From Daucus carota subsp. sativus (lineage: Eukaryota > Streptophyta > Magnoliopsida > Apiales > Apiaceae): a stretch of 64,000 bases of DNA. Below the pieces are notes generated by a model. That model saw only the letters and a program-made list of their open reading frames with translations, did not search any database and was not told the DNA's origin. Positions 1 to 11,956 of this stretch are shown here, piece by piece. A program made the position numbers and the translations under genes. Within the stretch, counting starts at the first letter, position 1. Each line of letters starts with the position of its first letter. Location of the stretch: contig NC_030386.2 of NCBI RefSeq assembly GCF_001625215.2, positions 38,009,296 through 38,073,295 of the forward strand. Direction: 5' to 3'.

Positions 1-21
1 TAGGAGCAATAGAATGCGTAA

Positions 22-387
22 GAGCAAGTCCAATAGGTGTGCTAAATCAAGTCTTAAATCCAAAAATAGGGAATATGGGATAAAATTGCACTCCAACACT
101 ATGCTAGTGATGTGCTAAATCACTAGCACAAGCTTCCCCTTCCCTATTTTTAGAATATGCTAGCCACTCCTAAACTATTTTTATCATTAAAATATTCATT
201 TCTCTCTCTTCTCCACATCATTTCCCTCTCTCCTCCACACCAAAGTTGTTTAAATTTAATATTATTATAATAATAGGGAATGAATATAGGGAGTACTATT
301 GGAGCTCATGTGCTAAATCTTGTGCTAAATCACATATTATTTTATAATATTTTTAGGGAACCCCTTAGCATAGTGTTGGACTTGCTC
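22..387. mobile_element. Tourist-like MITE (PIF/Harbinger type)
   Basis: The two ends are inverted copies (GAGCAAGTCC at the left, GGACTTGCTC at the right). Each is flanked by TAA, the three-base target duplication usual for PIF/Harbinger elements. The inside is AT-rich with repeated 'gtgctaaat' motifs and has no reading frame. Family assignment rests on ends and target site only. Confidence 0.65.
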
Positions 388-399
388 TAACATTCTCGT

Positions 400-652
400 C
401 CAAAGATAAACTAGGCAGGGTGGGAGTACTTAATTAATATAGAAAGTCAATTCTGGCCAACAGAGGATAAGCCCTTAACCACTTGGGCTATCCAATCGTG
501 CTCATATAATAATGAGTTTAAATAGTCTCTAAAATGGAAAATATAACGGATGTTAAAAAGTTGCTTCTGGCACCATTCTCATGCACATCAGCTTCCACAT
601 AAATTAAGATAGATGGATAGATATATAGATCCTGAACAAATCCTCTTAATTA
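400..652. other. Non-coding stretch with a tRNA-like A-box
   Basis: No gene is seen. On the minus strand near 455-500 a segment reads like the 5' half of a tRNA (TAGCCCAAGTGGTTAAGGG), but no clear B-box follows, so it may be a worn tRNA-derived SINE head. This reading is weak. Confidence 0.25.
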
Positions 653-870
653 CTAGTCTTTGTTCGGCATATAGCTAGGGCTAGGGCATCTCTTCTTCTT
701 CTGTTTGGCCAGAGCTTCGGCAATGCAAAATGGGACATCTGAATACGGGCTCAGTAGATTCAGCTTTTTTAACAGTTCTCTTTTGAGCAGCTTCAGCTTC
801 TTTAACATCGGGTTTTTGAGTTGTTTGCTGAAACAGTTCTACTCGTGGATACAGGAAATCATGTATTCAA
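653..870 (-). pseudogene. Broken RING-finger gene remnant
   Basis: The minus strand holds a lysine/glutamate-rich linker, then a start of a RING (FRCPI), then after an apparent internal deletion and a frame change the later part of a RING (FCIAEALAKQKKKRCP) and a stop codon at 653-655. This matches the last exon of the two intact RING genes nearby, but the middle of the zinc-binding site is missing, including the CGH motif, and the frame is broken. I could not find matching upstream exons. It looks like a third or fourth member of the local family in decay. The segment around 840-960 also carries a short internal duplication ('gtggatacagga'). Confidence 0.55.
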
Positions 871-999
871 CTCATTTGTCTTTTAAGATGTTAGCTGAGA
901 GAGTTCTACTATTAGCTGTACGTGGATACAGGAATTTATGTATTCCACTTATTGTCTTCATGCCAAAACCCAATCCAGGTTAGTACATATATAATCGGA

Positions 1000-1905
1000 A
1001 ACCCTAGCCTGGCTGCACCTTTAGCTACTTTTTGCAGATTTTGCTTTACCAGATAATTACTATTTCAGTTGCTATATTTACACGTTAGGTTCAAAATTTT
1101 GCAATTTTCATGCTATATATATATTTTTGAATATTTATAAGATTCACAATACAGGAAAAAGGGCCAATTTCAATCGACAATTTCGAGCTCATTTATTTTC
1201 GACTGAACATGATCGAGATTAAAGACAGTCGAAAATAAAAGGTGGGAGTTAAAATAGGCGACTAGATTCATTCGAATTTGAGCCCGGTCAAAATTTACAA
1301 CTATTTTCTACCGCCTCTACGCTGGTCGTTTTTGTCCCTTCAAGGTTTGAGCAGGGTTCCCCGGTCTACGTTCCAACTTCCAAGTCGAAAAACACGGAGG
1401 TTGAAAATAAAGTGATGAGGGAAATTCGGCCACCTTTTATTTCGGGGGAAAATGCGGGGCACATAAAATAGTTTTCGGTCAAAATTAATCGTTTTTCTTG
1501 TATCAACTAATCTATTAATGATGGTCTGCAGTAAATGTCACTCTTGTACATAGAAACTCATTTTGAACCATATGTAAAGCATAACTAGCTGATCTTATTG
1601 TGTCACATAATAAGAACTCATCAAAGCTTATAAATTAAGAGGGCAATATGGAGTCAGATTCCATACCACTATAAGCTTCTCATCATTATTAGTGTCCAAA
1701 TCTGAAATAACGGCGGAAGAAGAATGCCTTCCAGCTCTTCAGCTTCTCATCATTAGTCTTCTCCGAACTGAATGATGTAAAAAAAGCCAGCTGTTAGCAG
1801 AAGATAGACATATATAAAATGTGTAATATGCATATACTTCTGTTATGCTTCTAATTAACCTGCAAAGGGTGCCTCAGAAGCTAAGTGTAACAGCAAACTG
1901 ACATG
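1000..1905. other. Intergenic DNA without recognised genes
   Basis: No credible reading frame is seen. The block 1150-1500 is less AT-rich than its surroundings and full of 'gtcgaaaa' type words, which suggests an old transposon remnant I cannot assign. Confidence 0.3.
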
Positions 1906-2186
1906 CAGGGCCGGCCCCTGGGTAAGGCGACCAAGGCGAACGCCTAGGGCACCACTATCCCAGGGGCACCAAAAGATCTATGCATAAGTAGTGTATAATG
2001 ATAAATTTATGTTTTTATATATTTACATGTTTGAATTGATTGTGTTGTTAATCTTAAAATAATATTTTTCTTAGGTCATTATATATTGATTTGAATGTAT
2101 GTAAATTTTTCCTTCACGATCTTCAAAACTAGGGACACCATTTTCTAAATTCGTCTAGGGCACCCAAATCCCTAGGGCCGGCCCTG
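1906..2186. mobile_element. hAT-type MITE with 8 bp target duplication
   Basis: The ends CAGGGCCGGCCC and GGGCCGGCCCTG are inverted repeats. They are flanked by the exact 8 bp direct repeat CTGACATG at 1898-1905 and 2187-2194. An 8 bp duplication with CAGGG ends is the mark of the hAT superfamily. At 281 bp with no coding frame it is non-autonomous. Confidence 0.8.
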
Positions 2187-2696
2187 CTGACATGTGACTG
2201 CTCCAATATGCCTTCTATGGCCTGGGATTGGGGCAAAAAATGACCAAGTAAAAATGGTCATAGTAACTACAAGTCATTCAAATTCATGCCAGAAACTTGT
2301 ATGGTTGAAAACATGTTTGAAATCATAGCATGTGCCATATGCTAAACGAGGAAAGATCGATAAAAAAGCTGAAAATTATACTAATTTATTTATGCAGTGG
2401 AAGTAAAACAGTACATAAGTTTTAGTCGATTCGAATGAAAATTGTGACCAGATGTGAACCAAAATGAACATTCAATTTGGAATTTGATGAAGATATATAC
2501 ATAACTAAGACCAAATAACTCAATGTCGTGAGTTCAATTTCTATATAAACGAACTTTGAACACACCAATATTTAAAATAAAAGTGTATGAGATATTACAT
2601 GTGTTTGCTGAACCAAAATGTGAGATGAGAAATCAAAAATCAATTAAACCCCTGATGACCGAAATATTTGTGCGACGGATGTAGTAAATGGTTGAA

Positions 2697-2697
<1 letters not shown>

Positions 2698-2767
<70 letters not shown>
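2698..2767. repeat. (ATT)n microsatellite
   Basis: About 23 uninterrupted ATT units. It is a pure short tandem repeat and likely length-variable. Confidence 0.95.
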
Positions 2768-3153
2768 GACTACCAAAAAGTCTATCTATAAAAAAACGAA
2801 GGACCCCTGAACATATAAAAAATTTCTCACATAGGCACGTTTCGGAATTAGCTGAGTGGTGTTAAAAGAGGTATAGACACCTCATATAGCATATAAATTT
2901 CTCACAATAATTTATAAACTAAAATTTTTAATTATTGTTGTTATCTCAAATAAATTATGATCCGACACTTCAATATTAATGACATATTACAATCTAATAA
3001 AATAACCACACATTATAAATCGACAATATTATATTTCAAATTAATAAAAATGAGCCAAAAAATGGGATTTGTCGATGCAACTTTAAATGGTATAGCAATT
3101 CAGAAAACATCTAGTTAAAGATAATAACTCAGATTCGACGATTAAATCACTAT

Positions 3154-3458
3154 GTTGTGTTTGGTTGGGGAGAATGGAATGGAATGGAATGAAATGAGTA
3201 AAAATATTTGAAACTAATAGAGATAGGAAGAAAGTAGTTTTGAGAAAAAATTGATAGAGTGCAAAATTACTATGATGAGATTTGTGAAGAAATTGAGGAT
3301 AGAAGAGAATGGAGCATTCCATCTCAAATTAGAGGTGTGATATCTAGATGTAAGGAATGGAATGGAAGAAGGAATGAAATTTTTAAATATTGTGCATAAG
3401 ATATAGTTCATTTTTCATTCCATTCCTTCCGGAATCATTCACCCCAACCAAACACGAG
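3154..3458. mobile_element. MITE with TGTGTTTGGTTGGGG ends
   Basis: The left end TGTGTTTGGTTGGGG is repeated inverted at the right end (CCCCAACCAAACACGA). Next to both ends are GGAATGG-rich tracts that also pair with each other. There is no coding capacity. No clear target duplication was found, so the superfamily is open. It lies about 130 bp downstream of the first intact RING gene. Confidence 0.55.
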
Positions 3459-3590
3459 TAATTCAAATAGTACTGGAAATATCACGAAACAAAAGCATCA
3501 ACAGACATGCTAATAACCGGAGTCCATAAAATCAAAAATTTAAGCCACTGAAACAAATCAAAATAATACGAATTACAGTTATCCGACATT

Positions 3591-4640
3591 TCAGAGATAC
3601 AGCTTAAGCAAATGGTTCTTCTTTGTCCTAGCCCCGCATGTTGGGCACTTTATGCCTTTTTCATTCATGGCCTTTTCAATGCAGGAGCTGCAGAAAACAT
3701 GACCGCATGCTTTGATGGCCATGGGCAATATGTACGGGCCCTCGCATAGAGGACAGTTAAGCCTAGCAGCTTCATCTTCTTCATCTTCAGCTTCCATAGC
3801 CGCTTTCTTTGCAGCTTCTCTATTCTATATAATTAACAACGTATCAAAATTAACAAGCATAGATATGATTAAAAATAACAATTTATATTGATGATTTATG
3901 TGCACATTATTTTATCTAGATTATCTGGCAACAAAAAAAAATCTAGATTATAGTAGTTAGTTAATTTCCCCACATCAAAATATTGAGATTATATTCGATT
4001 ACTTTTATGGTTTGTTTGGAAACTTGAATTTAAAATTCTGAATTTCACAAATGACATGTTTGGATACACAAAAAATGTTAAATTTGAATTTAATTTGAAA
4101 TCTAAGATACTCGGATACTGGTATAAAATTGAGAATTTCAAATAACACATCAAATCATATTATTTAAAATTCAAAATTTAAAATGAAATACATATTTCCA
4201 AATGTAATCTTAAATGAATTAAGTAGAGATGGGTAAGAAAATGACAACTTTTTTCGATTTCATCAGGTACACAATCAAAAAAATTTCTCTTAATTTATTA
4301 AATTTAAAATACTAATAAATCAAGAAAAAAATGTAAACTTAGATGAGATCCTTACCTCCAATACCTTGTCTACATCAATTCCTAAAGGTGTTACAAAGAC
4401 ACGCAGTGTATCTAACATCCATGACGGGTTTGATAAATTTCTTTGTATTCCTGCATATTTTTATTTTTGTTAGTAGAGTAGTTGGTAACAATTAATATAA
4501 ACAATGCTTGTAAAATGAAGGATTAATTCAATCATCTTTTCATTGGTAAGGATGAAAGGTAATAAAAATGAACCTGGAAAATATCTTCGAGAAGTCCCAG
4601 CTTCTGCTGTCACCGAATTGGTATTAATCGAGGGATCCAT
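3591..4640 (-). CDS. Small RING-finger protein (C3HC4), copy 1
   Basis: Three exons on the minus strand: 4574-4640, 4356-4450 and 3591-3824, all joined at GT/AG sites in frame, giving 131 residues. The start is the ATG at 4638-4640 (MDPSINTN), which aligns with the start of the second copy. Residues 65-75 are acidic. The RING lies at about 78-117: C78-C81, C94-H96, C99-C102, C114-C117, the full C3HC4 zinc-binding set, with CGHVFC in the middle. The protein ends soon after the RING. RING domains of this type usually act as E3 ubiquitin ligases by binding an E2; whether this one does is inferred. There is no membrane segment or signal peptide. Exon 2 encodes a conserved linker shared in position with copy 2, ending in D-x-D-x-V/L-hydrophobic. 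The substrate is unknown. Confidence 0.8.
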
Positions 4641-4998
4641 TATCTTCTGGTACAAAGGAAAATGAATAAATAATGGTAATACACAAGAAATGAATACTAC
4701 ATCTGTACATCATAACTAATTAAATTTACTTTTCAACCGATTTAACAAATATACACTGTAAGATCGTGTGTGAATCTCTTACATCCAAAGAAAAAGCAAC
4801 CTAAGCCAGAACAATTACCTTAATATGATAGATTTGAAGGGGTCTTGCTAGTAAGACGATGGCAATTTTTGTGTTACTGTACGAATGAATTAGACAGCTT
4901 ATGAATGGGATGTGTATATGTATGGGAGTGGGGAGAGTGATGTATATATGGACAGAGTTAGGTAGGTTCAGGAATGTTCTGGACAGTATTATTAAATT

Positions 4999-5001
<3 letters not shown>

Positions 5002-5036
<35 letters not shown>
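5002..5036. repeat. (AT)n microsatellite, left flank of a MITE
   Basis: Pure AT repeat next to the left end of the terminal-inverted-repeat element at 5037-5466. A second AT tract lies at its other end (5468-5514). Confidence 0.9.
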
Positions 5037-5039
<3 letters not shown>

Positions 5040-5465
5040 TCACACTCTATGGAGAACCACCTTATATAGAGTCTAGTAGAGAACACCTATATATACACAC
5101 ATAAAATTTTTGTATCAATCTCATTATTCGTAAAATATATAATTAGTGAATCAAAAAATAAAGTTTCATTATTTTTTCTTCAAAAAAACGTTGGAAATTA
5201 ATCATAATATACAAACTGGTTCTACAGTAGAACCATATTCATCCAGAGTGATTCTACAGTAGAACCAAATTTAAAAATCAATTTTTTTTACTTAGATTGT
5301 ATGTGTTAAATTGTTTATACATGTTATGTATGATTAGTATTCTACATTAGAATCAAAATTTATGCATAAGTATGTCTAATTTTAATATTATTAATGAAAT
5401 TTTAAAGTAGAATCAAATGGTTCTCCACGGGACTCCATATAAGATGGTTCTCCATGGAACAATAG

Positions 5466-5466
<1 letters not shown>
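5037..5466. mobile_element. TIR MITE inserted in an AT microsatellite
   Basis: About 50 bp at the left (core TATGGAGAACCACCTTATA) is repeated inverted at the right (core CATGGAGAACCATCTTATA). The inside contains repeated 'ctacagtagaacca' motifs and no gene. Both flanks are AT repeats, so a target duplication cannot be told from the microsatellite. The long inverted ends suggest a Mutator-like MITE, but that is inference. Confidence 0.6.

Positions 5467-5467
<1 letters not shown>

Positions 5468-5514
<47 letters not shown>
5468..5514. repeat. (AT)n microsatellite, right flank of a MITE
   Basis: Pure AT run adjacent to the right end of the 5037-5466 element. It is probably the other half of the microsatellite that element landed in. 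Confidence 0.9.
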
Positions 5515-5517
<3 letters not shown>

Positions 5518-5519
5518 TA

Positions 5520-7330
5520 TATATATAATATATATATTATTGTAAAACTTTTATGATATATATGATTTTTTGGAAATTCTAGTTCATGAATAGGGTTTTT
5601 ATTTCGACCTCGACCATATAGAATATTTTTTATAGATTTTTATTTAATTATCTTTTTGGTAATCTTCAAATATTTTAGATATCTAAAATTTCTCAAAATC
5701 TTGTAGTTATTAAATTTTATTTTGTTTTTTAGAAATAGATTATAAGTATTCGAAGTTTTGAAATTTAAGGTGTTAGAGCATTCAAGCAAGAGTGAAATTG
5801 ATTGATGATTTCTTAAGTTAGAAATTAGCAATGATGAGCTAAAACCAGAGTAGAAATTAATAATGATTTATTAATAGTAAACACAATATATATTATGTTC
5901 ATTCATGTAATATCAAGATTACTATTAAAATTTTATATAATTTTGAATTAAATTTTAAAAATCCAAAAATCAATTTAATTTCACAGAAGAATTTGTATAA
6001 AGACAAGAGAAATGAGTCTCGTTTATTGTATCCACAAAGAGACATGAGAAATGAGTCTAGATACATCGTATCATGTCTTTGTCATGAAAAACATCCAAAT
6101 TAACCCACTTGTTTATATTGATATTGACAAAATGCTATGCTGATTGCAAAACTTCAAGGAAAAAGATTAATTTAATATATTTTGATCTAAAAAAAATGTA
6201 TTTTTAGGACATCATAACCGACCGTGAAAGTATGTTAAAGAGTAGGAAACTTTAACATATAAAAAATTATCTCATAAGACATGTCAATTACAAACAATCT
6301 TATGAAAACTCGATACACTGTATCCGACATCAATTAGGTAAAAAAAATCTAAAGCCTTTATTAGCACATTAAATTAAAAATATATATACGAAAGTTGCTA
6401 ACTCCTTTAAACTACACATATGATAGGTTGTTAGGCGGTATGAATTTAGTAATGACTTAAAATGTTATAGATGAATTAGAACCGGCTCACAATGCCAAGT
6501 TCATTAAGTTTGTTGGCTGAGGACACAATTAGGTGGGGTGCTTATAGCATTCACAGTGATTATATTTATGTATTTCTTATCTCCTCTAGTTGTGATCATA
6601 ATCATATAGTCAAGAAACTAAAAACTAGCCATTGATCAATTTTAATCTCTATTTTTAACTATAAAAATCATCGTACATCACAAATCACTATCTTATATAT
6701 ATATATAACATATTTCTAAAATATAAATAAATATAATGTACATGATCTGCAATAATGGACATTCTGTCACCATTATCACCATCGTTCATGACTTGCAATC
6801 ATCGGTTAGTATCGGTAATAGCCCCCACCTTTTGTCACCTTAACTTCTATCATAACTAGCGACTAATTACAACCATAACACAGCTAACCATAACACAGCT
6901 CTGCTAATCACTTGCCACCATCATGGATCTTTTAAAATTATAATTGATCATCAATAATATATAATTCATTTCGAAACTAGATTTGAAATTACAACAATAT
7001 GCATGGCTATCATAACACGTTATAAAATTTATACATATAGTGAATGTCTTAAAAAACTAATGAAATTCAAATGAATTTTTTTTATTTTCCAAAAGTAAGT
7101 TGACTAAATATTAGATTTCATGATTTTCAAATTGTGAAACCATATACATTGCCAATTAAATAAAAGTTAAGGGCCAAGACAATGAGATTGAAGATAGATA
7201 TAATGTCAAAGAAAAGAAAAAGAAAAGTTTAAACAAATACTAATAATTCAAAACACTCCAGAGAAAATCATAAATTTAGAAAAGCTGCTGAGAATTAAAG
7301 TAAAACAAGTCTCCATCTTGTATCACGAGG
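5520..7330. other. AT-rich intergenic DNA
   Basis: Nothing that looks like a gene is seen. Open frames here are short and of low complexity. Confidence 0.4.
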
Positions 7331-7332
7331 CC

Positions 7333-8410
7333 TTAGAAATGAATCCTGAGCAGATGCCTCTTGGCTACGGGGGCCCTGCATTTTGGGCATTCTTGTTTCT
7401 TACTGAAGGCTTCTCCCAGGCAGGCACCACAGAAAACATGTCCACAAACTTTGATTGCTATGGGCGCCACGAAAGCGCACAAGCATATAGCACACTTGAG
7501 TTTCTCACCAGCAGGTTTAGGTTTCTTAACCTCTGGCGGCGCTGGATCAGTGGACTCCTGAAACAGTTTTTGAATACTGTTAATTCACAGCACAGAGATT
7601 TCAAACCCTGATAAAAGTTGATAGTAACTAATTCAAAGCCCTGGTGCACTTCTCTTAACTAATATCTTCAGATCCAGATTATTTTATAGAAAGACTCCAT
7701 ACGTACATGCATCCGATCGAAGATTTATCTCTTTGCCAAAATTATTATGTACTCCCTCAGTTTCTTTTTAGTGGTCACATTTGGTTGTGTGCCGGTCAAA
7801 TTGACCAAAAGTTTGACTGAGATTTATTAATATTTTATCAATTGAAAAAATAAAAAAAAATATGTCACCAGAGATAACTTTTAAATATACTTTAAGATGT
7901 AATTTTCAGTTTTTTAAAATAATAAAAGAACGATTTATAATCTCTTATCAAAGATTAGTCAATTTGACCAACAGAATTGTGACAACTAAAAAGGGTCGGA
8001 GGGGTATAAAATGATGCATCAATTATACTTAATTATATGTGTATATATAAAAGATATATGTAAATTTACAAGAGATCTGTACCTTCATTAGCTGGTCCAA
8101 ATCAAATCCCCAAGGTGCAAGAAGAGAACGCATTGAATCTTTTAAGTCCGCACGACTAATTGTGTTACTTGAGCTCTCAAATATTCTTATTTGAGTATCT
8201 CCAGATGTTTCTTGCTGTGTGCCTGCGCCAGCCGAAACATAAGAAAATAGGCAGCCTCAGATAGATAGCTTAAGATGTGTGACAAAAATTTTAACATCTC
8301 ATTCCATATATGGTACATAGCTGCATAAATCGAAATGGTAATTAAAATAAACCTGAAACCCCTCCCTGATTTTCAGCCGCCGACGAATTGATATTAGTTG
8401 ATGAATCCAT
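7333..8410 (-). CDS. Small RING-finger protein (C3HC4), copy 2
   Basis: Three exons on the minus strand: 8353-8410, 8083-8222 and 7333-7557, in frame, giving 140 residues. The start ATG at 8408-8410 begins MDSSTNINSSAAE, close to copy 1 (MDPSINTNSVTAE). The RING is at about 88-126: C88-C91, C104-H106, C109-C112, C123-C126, with the same CGHVFC core as copy 1. The stretch before it (P71-K85) is rich in proline and lysine rather than acidic as in copy 1. The exon pattern and phases match copy 1, so the two arose by tandem duplication. It is probably an E3 ubiquitin ligase or a RING adaptor; partners are unknown. Intron 2 contains a Stowaway MITE (7752-8004). Confidence 0.8.
7752..8004. mobile_element. 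Stowaway MITE inside intron 2 of RING copy 2
   Basis: Ends CTCCCTCAGTTTC and GGGTCGGAGGGG are inverted, each flanked by TA, the target duplication of Tc1/mariner-type Stowaway elements. At 253 bp it has no coding frame. It sits wholly within the intron between exons 2 and 3 of the RING gene. Confidence 0.75.
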
Positions 8411-9635
8411 CTGCTGGTGATCTGGTATTAGCAAAAACCAACGCTTGTCATACATAACAAATGAACACAAAATTATCATTCTATTCATTTAAATTTTCAC
8501 CACTGAATCTTACAAAAATGCACAATCAGAAAGTATATTTGTTGCATACCACACACACAAACAGAAAAAAATAAGTAACAAAACATGTACCCTGAAAGTG
8601 ATGAACCGGAAATCTCAAAAGATAATAACAAAAAAGTTTGTAACCACAGGAAAACCTCAAATAGCTTATGAAGGTCTTGTGTTGGGATTGATATGTTTAT
8701 GTACTAGGCGGAGATATCAAGATAAGTAATATTCATTAGTGGGCGGAGATATCAAGATTAATAATATCTACTAGTATCTAAGATCGTGTTGATTTTCTGT
8801 AACGGTCATATATATATATATTCATTTTGAATTTTAGAGAGAGGAAGAATTTTATGAAATTTTGTTTGGTAATTCTCCATTTAAATTTGAGTAATAGTAT
8901 GTAGCTATTGTCCCAAAAAAAATTCCCAAATCAAGTGGCCGATAAATGACTGATTTTAATGGTTTATGTGCAATATATATATGTTTAAACAATAATATTT
9001 ACTTAACTAAACTTTTGACAATGCTTTAAAATTCGAAAATATCATAAAAATTATTAAAAAATTTATCATATATCTTGAAATCATATCGAATACAAACTAA
9101 TAAAAATGTAAAGAGCCGGATGTTCAGTTATATATGCCAAGTAACAAAACTAAAATTGATTTTAGTTATGTTATAATTAATTTAAAAATTGCTTAGGATG
9201 ACCATGTTTGCTATAGTTGTTACAACACAGCAGTTTTTTCAATAATAATTTTTGGTTTTTGTGTGCAAACTCTATTTTGAAGCATACACTGAAAAAGTTA
9301 TTAAATCGCTCCAAATTTATTTTAAATTTACCTAATTATACACTTAAAAGGGATATTTGCTAATTTTATGTGTACACGTCTCTATATATATATATAATAA
9401 ACTATAATTCGTTGATTATTTAATATTTTGATTTGAATTTATGAATTAATTAAAATTTTATATTATGAATATATTTTGATATTATATCTAAATTTTTATT
9501 TTAAATAAAAATTATATCTAAAGTTATTATTTTTAGACTAAGTTAATTTTGATATATAAATAGACACAGTTATGATACTTTTCTTTTTATTTTCCACTAC
9601 TTTATATATATTTTAACTTTCATACCCAAACAAAG

Positions 9636-10300
9636 AGCCAAAGCATATATACATATATAGCACACTTGTCACCAGCAGGTTCAGATTTTTGACTTGCTAA
9701 GCAGGAAAACAATATTATTTCACTGCTCTATATATTTTCATCTTCTTCTTTTATATTTCTAGGGCACAGAGAATTCAAGACCGGATTAGAGTTATAATGT
9801 ATAGTATCTAATTCAAAACCCTGGCTGCACTTCACTCTTAACTAACAAGAAATTAAATTAGCTTCTGTAGATTTTTAATCCATCATTGAGTTTAATAAAC
9901 AAACAAAATTCATCTGCATAGTTGTTGCATCACATAAAATGAGATCCCGTTGAATTACATATGTGTACATCAAGATTACAAACCCCTCAACATATACAAA
10001 GATTACCTTCGTTAGCTCGTCCAAATCAATTCTCCAACACAAAAGAAGAGAACACGTTGCATCTATTAGAACCGAACGAGTAATATCAATTAATTAATAA
10101 GCCTGGGATGCTTAAGATAATATCTCCAGGTGTTTCTTGTTAGTGTGCTTGCAGCCAGCCAAGGTATAAGAAAATATGCAGTCACACATTACATATATGG
10201 TACATTAGCTGCATAAATCAAAATGGTAACTAAAAATAACCTGAAACCCCTCCCTGAATTTCAGCCGCCGACGAATTGATATTAGTTGTTAAATCCTTTA
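9636..10300 (-). pseudogene. Degenerate third copy of the RING gene
   Basis: Blocks of this segment match RING copy 2 in the same order: the start of exon 3 with its preceding intron (about 9640-9850), exon 2 (about 10010-10190) and exon 1 (about 10240-10300). The match breaks off before the zinc-binding cysteines, so no RING remains. The start codon is changed, and exon 2 has gaps and stop codons. It is therefore a dead tandem duplicate. It lacks the intronic Stowaway element of copy 2, which suggests duplication before that insertion or later loss. Confidence 0.7.
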
Positions 10301-10309
10301 TCTCCTGGT

Positions 10310-11140
10310 CTGGTATTAGCAAAAACCAATGAAAGCTTGTCATATATAACAAATGAATACAAACTTATCATTTTAAGTACATCTTCCTGTTTCATTCTAT
10401 TCATTTAAAATTTTATTACTGAATATTACAAAAATGCACAATCATACCGTATAATTCATACATGCCAAAAAAAAAAACAAATCAAACCACACGCCTTGAA
10501 AATGATAGAAGTGATAATTATAAAATATAATAAACATAAAATATATATAATTATGGGATCAGGCTTCAAATAACTTATAAATGCATTGGAATGTTATGTA
10601 TAAAAAATGGATGGATATATCAAGATTAAGTGATGTTTACAATATCTAAGTTTAAATTAATATTTTATTTGGATCGTATATTTACGATCTCTATATTTAT
10701 ATTCTAAAGATAGGAAGAAATTTATAAAATTTTGTTTAGTGTACTCACACTTATATATTTATCTTAAAACTGACATGTTAATAATATCACAAAATAATAA
10801 CAATCAATTTCTTACTGTGGGAAGGTCTCGAATAGCTTATAAATGCCTTACCAGGATGGGTATGAATATTATAATTAAAGTGAGAAGTTACATCCAATTA
10901 ATTTTTGTAATGCTCATATATTCTACATATTTTTTGGATTTTAGATGGATGAAAATTTTGAAGAAAAATATTTGAAAGTGCTCGATTTATTATTTTTAGG
11001 CTATATACTTTAATATAGAGAAAAAACTTCAAAAACGCTATAATTAATTACTCAATTAGAATTTTTGACCATCTATAGAAATTTGAAAATTATAAAAAGT
11101 TTGTAATATCTTATAATACAAATTTGTGAAAGTTGCGTGA
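10310..11140. other. AT-rich intergenic DNA
   Basis: No gene is recognised. Part of it (10380-10860) resembles the region upstream of RING copy 2 (8460-8870), so the family duplication extends into flanking DNA. Confidence 0.35.
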
Positions 11141-11364
11141 TCCACTAACTATTGTAGTTGATATGCTGTAATAAACCAAAAATAACATGCAATGATATAT
11201 GACATGCATATTACATCTCCAGATGTAATGACACTCATTCTCTTCTCTACAGTCCACTAACTATTGTAGTTGATAGGCTGTAATAAACCAAAAATAACAT
11301 GCAATGATATATGACATGCATATTACATCTCCAGATGTAATGACACTCATTCTCTTCTCTACAG
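11141..11364. repeat. Tandem duplication, two copies of 112 bp
   Basis: The segment starting TCCACTAACTATTG at 11141 repeats almost exactly from 11253. A further short piece (TGCAATGATATATGACATG) follows near 11383. The near identity suggests a recent event. Confidence 0.9.
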
Positions 11365-11792
11365 TCTGCAACTGACAGATTCATGCAATGATATATGACA
11401 TGTATACTCTGAGCATTTATGGAAATAGTCATATCCGGCCATTGTATTCAGTATCCTGCACTGAGCTTCGTACGCGTTGATTCATAACATTACCAGCAGC
11501 ATTACCCAATAGTTTCATATCCATCTTCCAAATCCAGTGCCTCGAGCTTCTGAACAAGGCTTTCAGTTTGATGCAGAAGAACAAGACATCGAAACATATG
11601 TTGCAGTTAAATTTTTCGTCAGCATGAAGGATTTTGAGTATTCTCTATCCTTTAGCTTTGCTAATAAGAATATTTCTGAATCAGCTAGTTTATTAGCAAC
11701 TTGCCTCTCCTTCATTTTTTTGAAAGGGTCCGGATCCTTGACATATAATTGCCGGGTACTGTTTAGTTAACCTATAGTTTGTGGGTTGTTGG

Positions 11793-11956
11793 ATGAATAT
11801 TCAGCGGTCATGATTATATTAAAATTTTAACATGTCCAACGCTTCTTTATCGCTGGATGGAGATAATCCATACGACGCTGTATGGGAATATCCTCGTCCT
11901 AAAAAAGCATTGGACATGTTGAAATTTTAATATAATCCTGACCTCTGGATATTCCA
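11793..11956. repeat. Long near-perfect hairpin (about 160 bp)
   Basis: The left arm (about 11793-11844) and right arm (about 11905-11956) are reverse complements with only a few mismatches over about 50 bp. The intervening loop also contains arms that pair (around ATAATCCATAC and GTATGGGAATAT), so most of the segment could fold into one stem. It may be a small fold-back transposon or a young microRNA-like inverted duplication; the sequence does not decide. No target duplication was found. Confidence 0.6.
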
